64,000 nucleotides of DNA from Edaphochlamys debaryana (GCA_016858145.1 JAEHOE010000025.1:1092939-1156938), one strand, 5' to 3'; positions 13,242 to 26,851 are shown, counted from the first letter of the stretch. Notes: a model not told the origin generated them from the letters alone. Translations and numbers: made by a program.

Positions 13242-15152
13242 GCGCAGCCCCCGGCCTCACCGTCTGCCCGCGGCGCCAAGGGCGCTGTCCTAGCCCTGCT
13301 TGACCGTGGCGCGGGTCTGCATGCGTGCCCTGTCCGTGCGCTTCTCTAATTGATGCAGCAAGGGATAACAGGGAGGCAAGTGGACCAGAAGCCACGCTGC
13401 CAGGCTTCGGCGCTTCGGCGAGATACCTCCGATAATCGGAAGAAAGGTTGGAAGGTTGTTGTTACACGCAGAAGGGCATCAGCCGTGTACTCCCATCCGG
13501 GCCGTGGGCCAAAGGGACGTGTAGGGTTGATGTGAGTGACGTGAGTGAGGGTTGATGGGACAGGCTGTGGCTCTGCGTCACTTGATGGCTGCATGCCGGC
13601 TCCTGGACTTGCGGGCAGTAGTGCCGCTGGCAGTCCTTGACCAGGTGGATAGGAATGGCCGTCCGGACGGGAAGGCAGCGAGGCATCACTTTGCCGCCAG
13701 GCGTGGGGGGCAGCAACGTGGTTGCTGGGGATGGAGGAACAATGGCGGAAGGTCCATTGGCAGGGTGCTCAATTACTCTCGACCCCCCGTTGGTAATGGT
13801 TGAGGCCAAGCGCATCGCTGGGAACAGCGCCAGCTGCGCCACAGCCAGGCGGGCCCAGTCGCGCTGAGCCGCAGTAGCCCAGGCACGGGGCACGGACCAC
13901 TCGCTCGCTGCCGCCCACGCACTAGTGACCGGTGCCCCCTAGGTGACCTGCCCTCCCAGCGTGCGCCCTACATGTATGGCCCACAACCCTCAGGCCAACT
14001 GAGCTCAAGGTCGATTGATTGCTGCAACCTGTCTTGTCGGGCTACGGCACAGGCAGCTCCACTGCGCAGCTGCGAAGCGCAAGTCAGCACACCTCTCTGC
14101 GGGAAGAACAGCAGCGGTGCGCACAGCCCCTTTGCAGCCCTGGGAGGGCCACATGCGTCCACACAGGCAACACTCCGCCCAACCGGACTGCTGACCGAGC
14201 CTCATCAAGAGAGGTATCTGTCTTCCTCACACAAGGAGAAGGAATGGAACTGGCAAAGACATCAAAAAGGACTGGGCGGCTCGACTGCTTCAAAGGACCC
14301 AACACGTTCCTGCTCAAACACACGCCCTACAACGCCAGCGGCACCAGAAGAGCCTTACACCCCCGCACAGCACATGAACGGTACAGCACAGCAGCTCGTT
14401 TGCGGAGAAGATGATCTTTGCAGAAAGACATCGATGCCGTCACAACTCTGCACCCTACGGCCCGCTTATCGTACGCATGTAGCTAGTAAATATGCTAGGT
14501 CGGCCCGTGCATGTCTCATATATTACCTCAAAGCAGCACTACTACGCCAAGCCGCGAACGCTTTACCCAAATCAGGGCGGGTAAAAGTATCCCGCCTCGG
14601 CCGACGGCTTGCGCCCGAGTACGGGCCACGGGGCTGGGCACTGCAGGCGCCAGCACTCACAGCGTAGGGGGCGTGAGAGACCGAACGACATGACAACTCC
14701 AGGTTTCAACCACACATCGATAACCGTCACCCGCACTACAGCAATGCTGCCAGGCGGCCTTAACCGGACAGTGGCAGCCGCGCAGTGGTGGGTGACCCCA
14801 CCCTTTCAACAGCCTGTACCTACCGGCGTCCCATCACCGCTTGCCCCACACGTCACATCCGAGCCTGGCCTCAAAACACTTTCCCCCCTCGGGCCTGCTA
14901 AAGCCCAAATTCCCCTAAGCGCCAAAGGGGTTGCTCATACCTTGGTAACTCAGGACAGACTGCACTGTTACCCACAAATGCTTATTGCGGCTACGCCTGT
15001 GGCCTTCGCTCCGACCTCCGCATCGTTATGTACGGGCCCACGAGCCCTTGCTCCTTTAATGTCAGCTAGGTGAAACGCGCGCCCTTCCCCTTCAATAACC
15101 CTTAACCCGCCCAGTTGACAATTGGGTAGGGTGCGTGACTGCGTGTAGCCCC
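13242..15152. other. Convergent intergenic region, no gene recognised
   Basis: It lies between the 3' ends of two converging genes. Short open frames on both strands show no conserved motif and no coherent exon series. No RNA gene was recognised. Confidence 0.5.
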
Positions 15153-18100
15153 CTAGTCCACCTTCTTGCTGCCCGAGGGCCCCCTCGCCGCCAGCAGGGC
15201 GCTGCCGCCCGACCGCTCCCGCGCCGCCGCCTCCCGGGCCACTCGCATGTGCAGGTAGGCGTTGCAGACCAGGCAGGTGGCCTGCAGGCGTGCCGGGCGG
15301 AGGGGGCGGGAGGCGGGTCAGGGAGAAGCGGGGCCCGGCAGTGGTGCCGAGTGGAGAGGCTGCAGGGCAATGCCGTGGGCTGGCTCGCGCCCCGCTGTCG
15401 GTGTGCCTCCGCATGGAGCCCGCGTGCAGCGCACCGAACTCACCAGCGCCAGTGCCTCAATCCGCGCAGCGCAGGCCCACGCAATCCACGCCGGCTTGTT
15501 GAAGTGATTGATCATCATGACGGCTGGGGGGGGAGGTGCAGGAAGAGGAGGGCAAGAGGTGATGGGGGTGCCCTGGCGGCGGGTTGCGGCCCGCATGCGC
15601 CCAACGCTGCCCCTCCTGACTTCCTCAGCCCCACGGCCCCACTGCCCACCGTTTGACACCATCTTGAGGGCCGACACCACCATCGCAGCGGGCCACGACA
15701 CCTGGGTGCGGGTGCGGGGGGGAATGGCAGTTGGGAGTCCGCACGTCAGGCGGTGCGGTCAGTGAAGCCCGAGGCCCACCGCAGGCACCGGTCCATGCGC
15801 CCCAACCCAGCAGCCCTCTGCGGGGCCCTGTGGCCCCATCCCACGCCCCCCTCGCCCCACCAGGATGCAGCCGGGGATGATGATGCCCTCCAGGAGCACC
15901 CCCCCAGCGCCGGAGACGTAGGAGGCAATGCCCGGGGGCGAGTGGAAGCCTGCGCGGTGTGGCGAGGCAGCCGTGGCGGACACCCTCAGCCCAGGATACG
16001 CCGTGGCAACAGCGGCCGCCCCATCGGTGACCCGGAATGGTCGTGCCCCTCCCCCTCCCCCCTCCCCTCCCTCACCCGCCACCGCAACCATGGCCTTGGC
16101 CACGATGTGCCCCGCGTAGCGCAGCGGGTGCACCCGCACCACCAGGGCCGCCCAGCGGGGGCCCGGCAGCAGCAGCCAGGCGCACAGCGTCACGAAGCCC
16201 AGCCCCACGCCCACGGCCACCACGCTGCCCGCCGACGTCACGTCGCCGTGCGCTGCTGCGCGGCAGGCCATGACCAGGAAGGCCATGCCCTCCACCGCCT
16301 GGCTGCGGGGCGGAGGGGGGGACGGGGGGAGGCATTTGAGCAGGGCACTGACGGCGAATGGAGGACTGGCCATGTCGGCAACGTGGGGGCAAGTAGGGCT
16401 AGATCCTTGTGGCGCAGTCATCCGCCCGGCAGCTGTGTCTCGGCGCGCAAGCACTCACAAGGGCACCGCCTGTGACAGGATCCACGCGCGCTTCTCTGCA
16501 CGGAGGAGCGGGACCTGGGGGAGGGACACCAGGGGGCCCCGGGCGTGGGGCGCCGTCAGCACAAAAACATGGTAAGCATATGACGACGACCAGGCTTCCG
16601 TCTGCAGCTTAACGCCGCCTTCGGGCCTCATACCGCAAGTGGTCCTCGGGCAGCTAGGCCTAACTTGCTGACTTGTGTCAGACCCATGCGTTCGGGGCTT
16701 GGGCCCACCTGTGCCGCGGGGACCGCCTCCAGTCCCATGACCCGCGGCAGGACGCTCAGCAGCGGCCGCTCCTCGGCCTGCGCGCGGCCCTGCGCAGCGG
16801 CCGCCGCCCGCTGGTCCGCACGCGGGGTCTCCTCGACGTCGCCGCTCGACATCGGACCAGCGGCGCAGGTGGCGGCGGCGGCAGCGGAAGAGCCTGAGGT
16901 GGAGGCTCCCGCCTGAGCGTCTGCAGGCCGCTGCAGCGCCGCCATCGCCCGCCTCACGTGCGCCTCGGCCGCTTGCAGCCCCGCCGCCCCCAGGAACTCC
17001 GCGAGCGCGGGGCCCACGCTGGCCGCCACCCGCTGGTCCCCCGGCAGCCGCGCCCCCGCCGCCGCCGCCAGTGTGCCCAGGTCCATGAGCAGGTCGAAGC
17101 AGTCGGGGTCGGCCAGCAGCCCGCACGAGGACAGCTCGGAGGCCAGCGCTGGGGGGCGGGGGCGGGGGGGGGGGGGGGTTGGGACGCACATCCCCAGGGC
17201 GCGACGCATGCCCACTGCTGTGCGAGGCCAACAGCTTCTGGGGGCAGTGCAGATGCAGCGTGCCGGTTGAGGGGCTAATGCGGCTGTATGCTGGGCGCCT
17301 GCGCTCAAGAGCTCTGACTTTGCGAGGGAGCCCCTGGGGTCTTGGAGTCAAAGCTGCAGGCAAGGGGTTGGTTGCCCCAACGTTCGGCACCGACAAAGCC
17401 CAGCCCAGCCCAGCACGAGGCCCGCGCCTACCGAGAGCCCCGCCCTGGCGCCACCCAGGCCCCACCTGCATCGTCCGTGAGCAGTACGGGCAGCAGCGCG
17501 CGCGGGCAGCCTGGCGGGCATCCGGAGCAGCGGAACTCCACCTGCACGCAAGCAGCATGCATGGGACGATTGAGACGGGCCGTGAGGGGGCACACGTGAG
17601 GACGGATACGACTTGTCACATAACCCAGGGGGGGGGCTGGATGCTAGGGCCCCTGCTACACCGGCAGGTCAAGCGCGGCGTATGGTGATGTCCACACCAC
17701 CGGAGCTGCCGTGTAGCTCGCATGCAGCTTGGCTGGCCCTCAGTACTCACCAGCAGGGTGCCGGGCGCCTCGGGCAGGCGGGGCAGCTGGAGTGCATAGG
17801 CCCACGCGTCCACCTCGGCACCTCCACGCCCGCCCAGCACCGCCGACTCGTCCATGCCCCGCTCCCCCTGCAGCGGCAGGCGCTGCAGCCTGCACGGCAG
17901 GTACTCGTTGCCCGCCCGCACCAGCACCTCGAGCTCCGCACCCGCCGGGAGCCGCACCTCCGCCTCCAGAGTCGCGCCCCCCGCCCCGGGCCCCGCCGCG
18001 CTGGGCAGCAGCAGCACCCGGGGAGTGAGGCGCAGCACGGTGGGGGCCTCCTGTGCGGACCCGGCGCCCGAGCGTGGCGCCGCAAGGGGGAGCTGCGCCA

Positions 18101-20639
18101 TGTGCAGCGCTGGTCCGCGGGCGCCCTCGCCGCCGCCGGCCCCCCCCTCGGGCGGCTGCAGGCCCAGCGCCTCGAGGACCTCGTCCCAGGGGGGCAGCCG
18201 CCATTCGCGGGAGGAGTCCGATGCGTTGTCTGCTCCTGCAGTCCGTGGGATAGCGATGTCGGGCTGCAAGGTGTGCGAAAAGGTGTGGGCCCCCGCCATG
18301 TGCGCGGTACACCCTGCAGTTCCCCCGCGTCCAGATGAGCCCCCGCACCCCCTCTCCGCCCCCCACCCCCCTCTCTGCCCCGCCCAGCACCCACCCTGGT
18401 TGTCGGCCGCCTGCTCCGCCTCCAGCACCATGAGCAGCTCCACACAGCCGGCGCGCACGTACGCGCCCACCTGCAGGCAAACCACGTCGCAAACGCCAAT
18501 CAGCTCACCCCAGGCACTCAGCCACACGCTCCCCTTGTGCCGGTACTCCCTCAGCCGCACCAGGCGCACGCTGCCCCCGCCCTCCTCCGTGCAGCTGCGA
18601 TCCATGACGGCCGCCAGCGCGGAGCGGAAGTTGCCCGCCAGCTGCTCGGGCTCGGCCCAGGGGATCTGCGCGCGGGCCAGTACAAGAGTAAGCGCGTGTC
18701 TGGAGCTTGTCGGTTCTGCTAGCGTCAAGGGCGCCACAATTCTGTCCGGCCGTGTGACGGCGCCCTTGGTACCCATCTGCTGACCTTGACGTAGACGGTC
18801 CGCCGCGGCCGCGGGGTGCGGTAGGGTCGCTGCCGCAGCACCTGCTGGTAGGCGGCCAGCTTGGCTGCTTCTGCTTGGGTTACTGCGAGCGACGGAGCGG
18901 GGGAGGGTGGAGAGGGTGGAGCGAGGGAGGAGGGAGTGATGCGGAAGGGCTTTCTCAAGCACAGGCACTATTCTCTCGCTGCCATAGCTCCTTTCGCTTT
19001 CGCTGCGCTCCAAGCATGGGCAAACAGCGCCTGAGCGCCAAGGGTACGCCCAAGCGGCGCCGCCGCGCTCCGCCTCGCGCTCGCTCTCGCCGCCGCTCCG
19101 GGGGAAGCGCCAGCGCGCCACCGACTTGTACGCGCCGACGGCCGTCTGCACCCACCCGTTGCCGACAGCGCAGACGCAGTGTACGCCTGAGCCTGCCCCA
19201 GCGAGCGGCAGGAGCCAACCAAGCAGCCCTGCGCCTGCGGATCCGGCTCGCCGGCCTGCTCCTCCTCAGCATCCTGCTGCTGAAGCGGCTGCAAGAGCAG
19301 AGCCTTGGCGCTGCAGGTGGGGCCCGCACAGCGCTGTGTCGAGGCCGCAGCGGGGCCTGGCGCAGACCGCTGCGACATGGGACCGCAGCAAAGGGGGCGA
19401 CGGTGAAAGGCTGTTGGGGGCCCAGGGCCTGCGCTGACCGTGAGCCTGGCTCGACGGCTTCAGCCCTCCCCACCTGAGTTTGCCTTGACCCAGGCGACGA
19501 GAGGTAGAGGGCAGCTGCCGACACCGCTAGGCGCGCCGCCAGGTGGTATGCCGTATTGATGCCAAGCTCGGGCAGCGTGCGGCGCCACCAGGTGCACAGC
19601 AGAGCCATGGCCACCGTAGAGGCGATGGCACACAGTCCCTCCACCAGCATGAGCGGCTCCTGGGGATCAGGCGTTGGGGCAAACGGGGTTGGGGCAACGG
19701 ATCCGTGGCGGGGCAGTGGGTACACACAGGCAGTACCGTAGCTTGCATGGACCCCTGGCGCAGCCCTCACATAGATTCCCAGCAGCGACGAAAAGAAGAC
19801 CAGGTCGAAGACCGGGTAGGTCCCCAGGAGGCTGCGATATCGGAGAGGGGGAGGCGGTCAAAGGCTGGTGGTGGGTCTGGTGCTGAAACACACCTCATTC
19901 CCAGCTCCTTCCTGCCGCCCCGCCCGGGGCCGGGTTCCCCGCACACCAGTGCCGGGTCATGAACGTTGGCACCGCCGAGGGGCCGAGGAATACGTTCCTG
20001 CGAGCGTATGAAGACGAACCCGGCCACGGACAGCAGGTGAGAACAGAAAGCTGCATTCGGCCGTCCGAAAGCAAATTCCTGCGAGCTCACCAGGCGGGTG
20101 CGATGAGCCGCTCGACGTAGATGGACAGCGGAGCTATAACCTGCACACCACCTTACGCGTGTGAAAGAAGAGAGAAGCGAAGACTAGACGTTCCCAATTG
20201 GACAACCATCGCAAAAGTAGTTCTCGGCCAGTTAAGCGCCTACCTGGTTGTGCAGCCGCGCTGGGGAGACAAAAGCAGACACGGCGCGCACCAGCAGGGC
20301 CACTTGGGCAGCGCTAACCCATGTGTCACCCCAGCTGCAGTGGGGAAGGCTCCAGACGAGTTCCTTGAAGACCAGGTGGGCGTTGCTCACAATGAAGGCG
20401 GAGCGCTGAGCTGCCGAGCCCTGGCACGGAAACCCGGGCAGAGCTTCGGGAAAGGCGGGGACCACCCCCTCGACGGGCGCTGCACACGTAGGCGTGAGGA
20501 TAGTGGCATAGCTGATGAGGCCCACGACCAACAGGGCCACAGCACAGAACCGCTCCGTTGCCGACACGCGCGAACACATGTCTGGTGCCGCAAGCCGCAC
20601 TGGTGCGCGTATTCGCAACGATGCCATGGTTGTGAGCAT
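15153..20639 (-). CDS. Large multi-pass membrane protein, family not recognised
   Basis: At least 14 exons read from right to left. The first (20639 down to 20244) encodes an N-terminal membrane span (VALLVVGLISYATILTP) and ends at a GT donor. Short hydrophobic exons follow (about 20143-20094, 19832-19771, 19660-19490). A hydrophilic middle part comes next (about 18885-18787, 18670-18395, 18240-17752, 17540-17455, 17150-16710, 16570-16455). The C-terminal membrane part follows (about 16310-16076 with VVAVGVGLGFVTLCAWLLLP, 15960-15860, 15703-15655, 15521-15443) and a last exon ends in a SGSKKVD tail. Alternative start codons lie at 20696 and 20627. The stretch 18886-19490 is poorly resolved, so two adjacent genes are possible. 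The exon 1 sequence is duplicated in inverted orientation at about 21.92-22.37 kb. Confidence 0.55.
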
Positions 20640-20697
20640 GATACCTGCTATGTGTGCGCTAGAGCATTGACCCCTGTCCCCCAGACTCGTGAGCATG
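20265..20697 (-). repeat. Arm 1 of an inverted duplication (intact exon 1 copy)
   Basis: About 430 bases matching, in inverted orientation, the segment at 21920-22366. This arm holds the open reading frame of exon 1 of the membrane protein plus some upstream sequence. Its inner edge falls inside exon 1, about 20 bases before the splice donor. Confidence 0.85.
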
Positions 20698-21919
20698 TTG
20701 TGCGGCGGCCGTACAACTCCGTAGCAATCCGACAGGCGGTTGATGCCGTGACAATGCTTGGCAGCCGGCCCCTAACCCCTGAGGAACCCTGTCAGCAACC
20801 CATGGGGCGCGAGGGTGAGCGGAGGTGAAGAAGGTTTGGGCATTTGCAGCCGCCCTCCCGGGGTTAAAAGCAGGGTGTATGGGTTGGTGGGCATTAGGGT
20901 CGTCTGAAGCCGAGGTGCGGGCCCGCCGTCGGTTTGCCGGCCCAACCTGGGCCCCTCCTTTCCCCCCAGGCCCCCCTCCCCCCCTTGTACCTTACCATCT
21001 ACCCAAGCACCGGCCGACCAGGTGGTTTGTGCTAGACGTGACATCACGCTCAGGGTTGCGCATACCGGTCGGTATACTGGCAAGTGTGCGCATGAGAACC
21101 ATACGTGTCCGCTCGTCCGTCTAGCGTACGACATTGAGGGGCGGTGTGGGTGGAGGGTGTGTGTCAAGAGCTGCTCGTGTAGTCGTGTAAGCCGGGGAAA
21201 CCACTGAGCTGCGCAGCAGTCGGGGCTTGCCCCCTGTTCGTGTCGGCGGGGAGGCGGACACGGTCGCCATGACGGAGAGGGGCAGGGGAACACCGGCCGG
21301 AAAGCCTCCCGCCTCCGGCGAGATTGGGGCAGGATTGGGACAAGTCCCTGTAGGCGGGAGGAAGGGGGCAGGGGGGAGGGGGCGGGAGGTTGTCGAGCGT
21401 GTGTGTGTGTATTTTGGGGAAAGGGGCGAAGGGGGCAGGCAAAGGGGATGCAGGAGGGGGCGGGCGGGGGACGCGGTGAGGCGGGAAGTAGAGGGAAGAG
21501 CGAGCCGGCGAGGAGGGCAAGACAGGACCGGGGCCGATGGGGCAACCCTGATATTGTGCCGGCAATCCAACAAGTCAGGGCGGCTTCGAGCCATGTGCGC
21601 CATGTGCCCCTTTCCGGCCTTTCTGGGGCCCTACCTTCCAGTATCACCGGAGAGTGCCACCCGGTGCCAGTGCTCCTCTGCTGCAGAGCCAGAATGCCCG
21701 ATGCCTACATGCAGCGCCCGCCAGCACACCTCTCAGTGGGCATGGGCGGTGGCATTGGGTGGGAGTAGACAGGGCAACAGAAGGGCTGTAGTAAGCACGG
21801 TCGGTGCAGAAGGGGTGGGGATTGCTGCAGGCGATGGAGACCTACTGATGTGGTTTCCGGTAGCCCCTGGTGATGTGGAAGGGCTCCGGGGCGGGGCGGC
21901 CGGGTGTCAGTTGGGGGGG
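20698..21919. other. Spacer between inverted arms, likely including the promoter of the membrane-protein gene
   Basis: About 1.2 kb with purine-rich stretches and a short GT run near 21400. No convincing coding exons are seen on either strand. Confidence 0.4.
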
Positions 21920-22366
21920 ACGACATGCTCACGAGTCGGGGGGACAGGGGTCATAGCGCACGCATAGCAGGTATCATGCTCACAACCATGGCATCGTTGC
22001 GAATACGCGCACCAGTGCGGCTTGCGGCGCCAGACATGTGTCCGCGCGTGTCGGCAACGGAGGGTTCTGTGCTGTGGGCGCTGTGGCCCTGTTGGTCGTG
22101 GGCCTCATCAGCTATGCGACTATCCTAACGCCTACGTGTGCAGCGCCCGTCGAGGGGGTGGTCCCCGCCTTTCCCGAAGCTCTGCCCGGGTTTCCATGCC
22201 AGGGCTCGGCAGCTCAGCGCTCCGCCTTCATTGTGAGCAACGCCCACCTGGTCTTCAAGGAACTCGTCTGGAGCCTTCCCCACTGCAGCTGGGGTGACAC
22301 ATGGGTTAGCGCTGCCCAAGTGGCCCTGCTGGTGCGCGCCGTGTCTGCTTTTGTCTCCCCGGCAAT
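21920..22366 (+). pseudogene. Inverted, frameshifted copy of membrane-protein exon 1
   Basis: Nearly identical to the reverse complement of 20265-20697. Relative to that copy it has a one-base loss just after SATE (GAGCGG becomes GAGGG) and a 9-base tandem duplication in CTGTGGGCGCTGTGG. The frame starting at MLTTMASLRIRAPVR therefore runs into a stop, while the downstream frame is preserved. Homology stops at TCTCCCC, before the splice donor of the source exon, so it cannot splice as the original does. Confidence 0.8.
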
Positions 22367-23149
22367 TCACACCCAAGCATCAGCCGCATGCTCAGGCACA
22401 AACATGCCCGCTCCCTCCTGCAGCTCACCACTCTGATCAAGGCTTCAGTCGCTCGATACCTTGAGAGCGCGAGTACACACTACTCCACTGTTGGCGCCTC
22501 ACACCTCCGGGGTCTCGCCGGGCTTTCTGCTTGCTTACGGTTTCCACGTTACCTAACACTACTCCACTGCTGAAGCACGGCAGGGCAGACCTCTGCCCTC
22601 CCCCTGTGCACGGTGGCCCAGTGTGAAGGCTACTGCATGGAGCCGAACCCGCAGGCAGTCACCCGCCGCCTCACCGTCACGATACTCATGTGCACAAAAG
22701 CCAGGCTAAAGCGATCCAAGCTTATGCCCTATGTTCACGCTCTACATGCCCCAGCCCTCCAGCCCACTCGCTCGCAGAATCTGCACAAACCATTCCTATT
22801 GTGTGTGGTCACGTCACATAGCGCATTGCTGTAACCCATTGTTGCACAACTTAGCAAATCGTATGGCCTCGGAGGCACTGCCCAGGGCTGCCCGTCCTGC
22901 ACAGTCGTTTCCATGAGCCTCGTGCAAAATCCTGCCTGAACCCCGCCAGCGCAAAGCCGGACTCCAGCTGGGATCATGTGCACTGCACAACCGTCTGTGT
23001 CGTGGCAGCTTGACCGGATGCACATTGTGCCGTGCCTCGCTTGGAGCTGCCCGCACGTGCAACGTCACATCCACCCGAGATACAACCACGTCGAGAGCTC
23101 CTGGCCCCACGTCGTCGCCAACGCTCCCGGGCCGGCGCGCCCACAGGCC
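22367..23149. other. Intergenic stretch, no gene recognised
   Basis: Lower coding bias than the neighbours and only short ORFs. No tRNA-like structure or repeat was recognised. Confidence 0.45.
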
Positions 23150-25579
23150 TTAAGGGCTGGCCAACGCCAGAACGCCGCCCGCCTCGGCTGCAGCCGTTGC
23201 GCGGACTTGTTGCCGCAGAGCCGCAGCCTCCGAGCAGTCCTGGTTCGGAAGAGAGAGGGAGGGGGCGTTGTTCTTGAAGGGCCGTACCGTACGGCCGAGG
23301 GGGCACGCCCCTGCCAGCAGCAGCAGCCTGGTGATCTCGGTCCACCTACCGTGAGCAGCACGTCGTAGAAGGCCACGGCGCTCTCCGCCTGCGGCATCAG
23401 CTCCGCCGTAAATGCGCGCCACTGCTTGCTGCCGGCGCCCATGAGGGAGGGCAGCTTCATGGCCTTGATGCAGTCCTGCACCAGCCCCTTGCAGGCGGCC
23501 TGGCAGGCGGCCACGTCCTCGGGCTCCAGGGAGCCGGGCGCAGAGGACAGCGCAGTGGTGGCCTAAGGAGGGGAAACCCAGGAGCAGGAGGCAGGGTGAC
23601 GTGCCATCAGGGGGGCGGGGGGCATGCTACTCAAGAGCCCAGGCGCTCAAAAGCTTGAGTGATGCTATCAATCTTCATACCCCCTCCCTCCTTTGCCTGT
23701 ATCCTGAACATCCGGGCACGGCCGAACCCCGTCCTACTTTTGAGACGGCTTCAACCCGCTTGTGTATGGTGATGGGCAGCCGCTCCTGTTGAGGGGATGC
23801 GCGGTAGCTGGAGCTTAGCGCGTAATGGGGCACGGGCGAGCACAGGCACAAGGCAGCAGCGGCCCATGCTAGCAACAGCAAGCGCATGGTCTTATGAGTA
23901 AACTGCACAGGCTGGATGACTCGGCAACATTGTCATCGCCCACACAACCCAACCGAACGGTGTTCCTGCGCGCCAGACCCAGCGCTCTCACGTGCAGCTG
24001 CTTGCAGCGAGCGATGAGTTGCGCGCAGGCCGAAGCGGACAGGGGCGGTAGCGGCAGCTCCAGCGAGAACAGCTCCCGCTCCCAGCCCTCACCGAACAGC
24101 TGTGGGCAGGGGCAAAGGAGGGTGGGGGGTGGCGTCGACAAGAGAGTATGGGACGTTTTGGGAAGCGGCCAATTACGCAGCACGAAACCTCTACATAGAT
24201 TGCGACACCATCAGTGCATGAACTCTGCCAGTGCGCGCTGCTACGAGCCCCAGCCGTGCCCGCCGTTACTAGGGAGCAGGCCGCTGCACTGAACTTGAAG
24301 CCCCGGGCCCAGCTTGGGATGTGAGCTGCCCACCTCCATCAGAGCCCCCTCCAGGAAGGGCCCCACCACCGCCTCCAGGGCCTGAACGCATACACAGACA
24401 GGGGGTCATCAGACCACTCAGCACTGTCAGCAGGCATGGCGGAGGCAGCAAGGCATGCGCAGGAGCAACCACCGGCAGGCGATTCTGAGCCTCCACGCAT
24501 GGCTGGCAGCCAGGCCCCACACTGAGCCTGCGCACCTGGCAGCCAGCCTCCACCATGAGCGCCCAGCAGCTGCAGCTGTCGGTGCCTGCGGAGCATAATG
24601 ACACAGCTCAAGTAGGAGAGATGGCAACGTGTGGGCTTCGCCAAAGTCTCCGCCTCTCACCCCAACGTCTCCGGCAGTCCCACTCGCCCATGTGCAGCCC
24701 CAGTCCCATGCGCCTGCGCTACGGACCCTCAGTCCCTCCCAGCCCGGCTTACGTGTCCGCGGCGGCTGCGGGAAGGCGGGCGTGAGGAAGTGGGGGTTGG
24801 TGGGGGCCTCGGGTTCCACCTCCGCCTCTGGCTTGGGTGATGCCGAACCGGAGCGAGCTGACACGGGAGCAGAGGCGGGAACACCCCGGTCCAGCAGCGA
24901 GTCACGGTCAACGGCAGCCGGGAGGGGGGCCTGGGCAGCCGTGCGCCGTCGCACGGAGGGGACTCCCGAGGCTGCCCCTTGACCCGGGCGGTCAAAGGAG
25001 CTGCGGGGCCCTCCACCGTACTGGCTGACCGGGCCCTGCTGGGGCACACCGTAGGCTGATGGAGCCTGGTAGGGGGCACGTGGGCGCACGTGCGCCGGGG
25101 GCCCTCCATTGGGGCCAGGCGGGCAGGCGGGGTTCCTGCATACGGGCGACACGAGGGGTGCGGGGGCTTCAGTGCTCCGCATCACCGCTTGCTGGAGACC
25201 GCCCGGGCTCGCCAGGGCAAACTTTCCAGGCTCACCAGCCTTGTGCTGGCGTCATGGCATGCGGGTGCGGGGCGTACTGGGCAGGGTCGGCATAAGCGTA
25301 CTGGGCAGGGTAGGCATAAGGGTCCACCTGCCGCGGAGGGCCTCCGCCGCCATAGCCCCCATAGCCATATCCTCCCCCGCGGCCGCCGCGCGGCTTAGAA
25401 GCATACGAGTCTCCATAGTCGTCATAGTCATAGGCGTGTCGAGTATGCGGGCCTGGTCGTTGGGGCGGAGGGGCGTCGTGTTAGAAAACGGGGCGGCGAC
25501 AGGGGGCATACGACCGGGGTATAGCAGCGCAGCGCGATAACATACCTGAGTACCCGCGGCCGCGGCCACGGCCTGACAT
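23150..25579 (-). CDS. RGG/Tyr-Gly-rich protein with a helical C-terminal part, function unknown
   Basis: The ATG at 25579 starts MSGRGRGRGYS, which is followed by a GT donor at 25546. The next exon (about 25455-25250) encodes a Tyr/Asp-rich segment (AYDYDDYGDSY), an RGG box (PRGGRGGGYGYGGYGGGG) and a small duplicated PAQYAYADPAQYA motif. A Pro-rich exon follows (about 25185-24755). Small exons then encode TDSCSCWALMVEAGCQ, ALEAVVGPFLEGALMEV, a WERELFSLELPLPP segment and AACQAACKGLVQDCIKAM. The final exon, ending DCSEAAALRQQVRA...LASP, stops at TAA (23150). The low-complexity RGG/Tyr head suggests RNA binding or condensate formation, which is inference. The exon 2 to 3 junction phase was not resolved. 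Confidence 0.6.
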
Positions 25580-26851
25580 TTTGAGGCTTGCCCTCTGAGG
25601 CCCTTGAGGGCGCGCGCGCGCTGCCGATGTCCGGTTCTCGAGATGGGCAGGCAGCAACGGCTCCCCGCGCTGGACCGCGTCGATCTCTGCTATGTGTGAG
25701 CTCCAGAAGAAAGCGCGACTTGGATCTCAACGTTTGCGACACAAAGTAGCCTTTGCAGGAGTTTGATGTCACCGGTCGCTGGTCGCGGGTGGCTGGGGCC
25801 TTAAGCAGGCTAACGCGGAGGTACAAGAGCAAGATCTGGGTTTATAAGTATGCAGCGCCGACGTGGCTCGCGCCAAGATGCAAGAGGTCCAGGCCCATGC
25901 TCGGAGCGGGTTCACATCGCTTCGAGGGAGAGCCCTTTCGCGCATCGACCACGACGCACAAAAAGCGTACAAAAGTCAGGTTCTGGGGGGTCACAACGCT
26001 CGGGTGTTGACACGGACGTGCTTGACACGGCTCAGGCGGCCTCTTGTGTGCCCCACGACGGCCCACTGCTGTACTTGTTCCCCTCCCCAAACCCTCCTCA
26101 ACCAGCCCCAACCAGCGCAGCGAAGTCAGATGGTGCAAACGGGCAGCCTGCCGACCCACATGAACCCCGCTCTTGCGCTCCTCCCCCAGTGCTGCTCCTC
26201 CCCTCCCCACCCCGCCTCCCGCTGGGTTACAAGACATCAACGAAGCGAAGCGCTTGGGTACAGTGCCCCACCCTGCCTCCCACATCGCCAGCTGCCCTCG
26301 CCCAGTCGCCAGCTGCATTGATCAGGGTTCTCGTCGGTTCTTGCCAAATTACCTGCTCTAGTGGACCCGGCCTGCAGTTGCAAGTTCCCCCCGCACCACC
26401 ACTTGCTTGCCTACGCACCTTTCGTTAAGGCTTACCGCCTACCCAGGGCCAGTGGCACGCACCGAGCGTCCATCTCAGGTAACCCTTGTAGTCCCGCCCT
26501 TGCACGCATCCTTGCGCTGCCCTTGTCGTGATCCAGTTAAGTTACATACGAGCCTCCCCCCCTCCGCTCTGACCGCTCTCCCCTGACCTTGTAAGCGTGC
26601 CAGCCCCTGCTCACCCTGGACACCCAGCTGAACCCTCGCCGGCTTCACGATAGGCAGCTCATCGCCCTCATCGTCGTTCCCCTCAGCACCGCAGCTCGCT
26701 TCAAGCCTTGCGGTGGGCGAACCTCGGCCGGGCGCTTGCATCCCAAACCGTTCACTTCTCGTTGCCTTGTTACGGCGCGCATCGCTCGCATGCACCACTC
26801 ACACAGCCAAGACTGCGGCTCGTCGCCTCGCCGCCACACGCGGGCTAGCCA
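25580..26851. other. Intergenic: promoter side of the RGG gene and 3' side of the MYST gene
   Basis: Contains the complement of a TGTAA motif (TTACA at 26542-26546), about 300 bases beyond the MYST stop, which could be its poly(A) signal. No coding exons recognised. Confidence 0.45.

Noticed and set aside
18875..19477. Plus-strand ORF MGKQRLSAKGTPKRRRRAPP
   Set aside because: Lies inside an intron region of the opposite-strand gene, is Arg-rich low complexity and has no splice or promoter support. A similar MGKQRRRLSA start near 37770 is likely chance.
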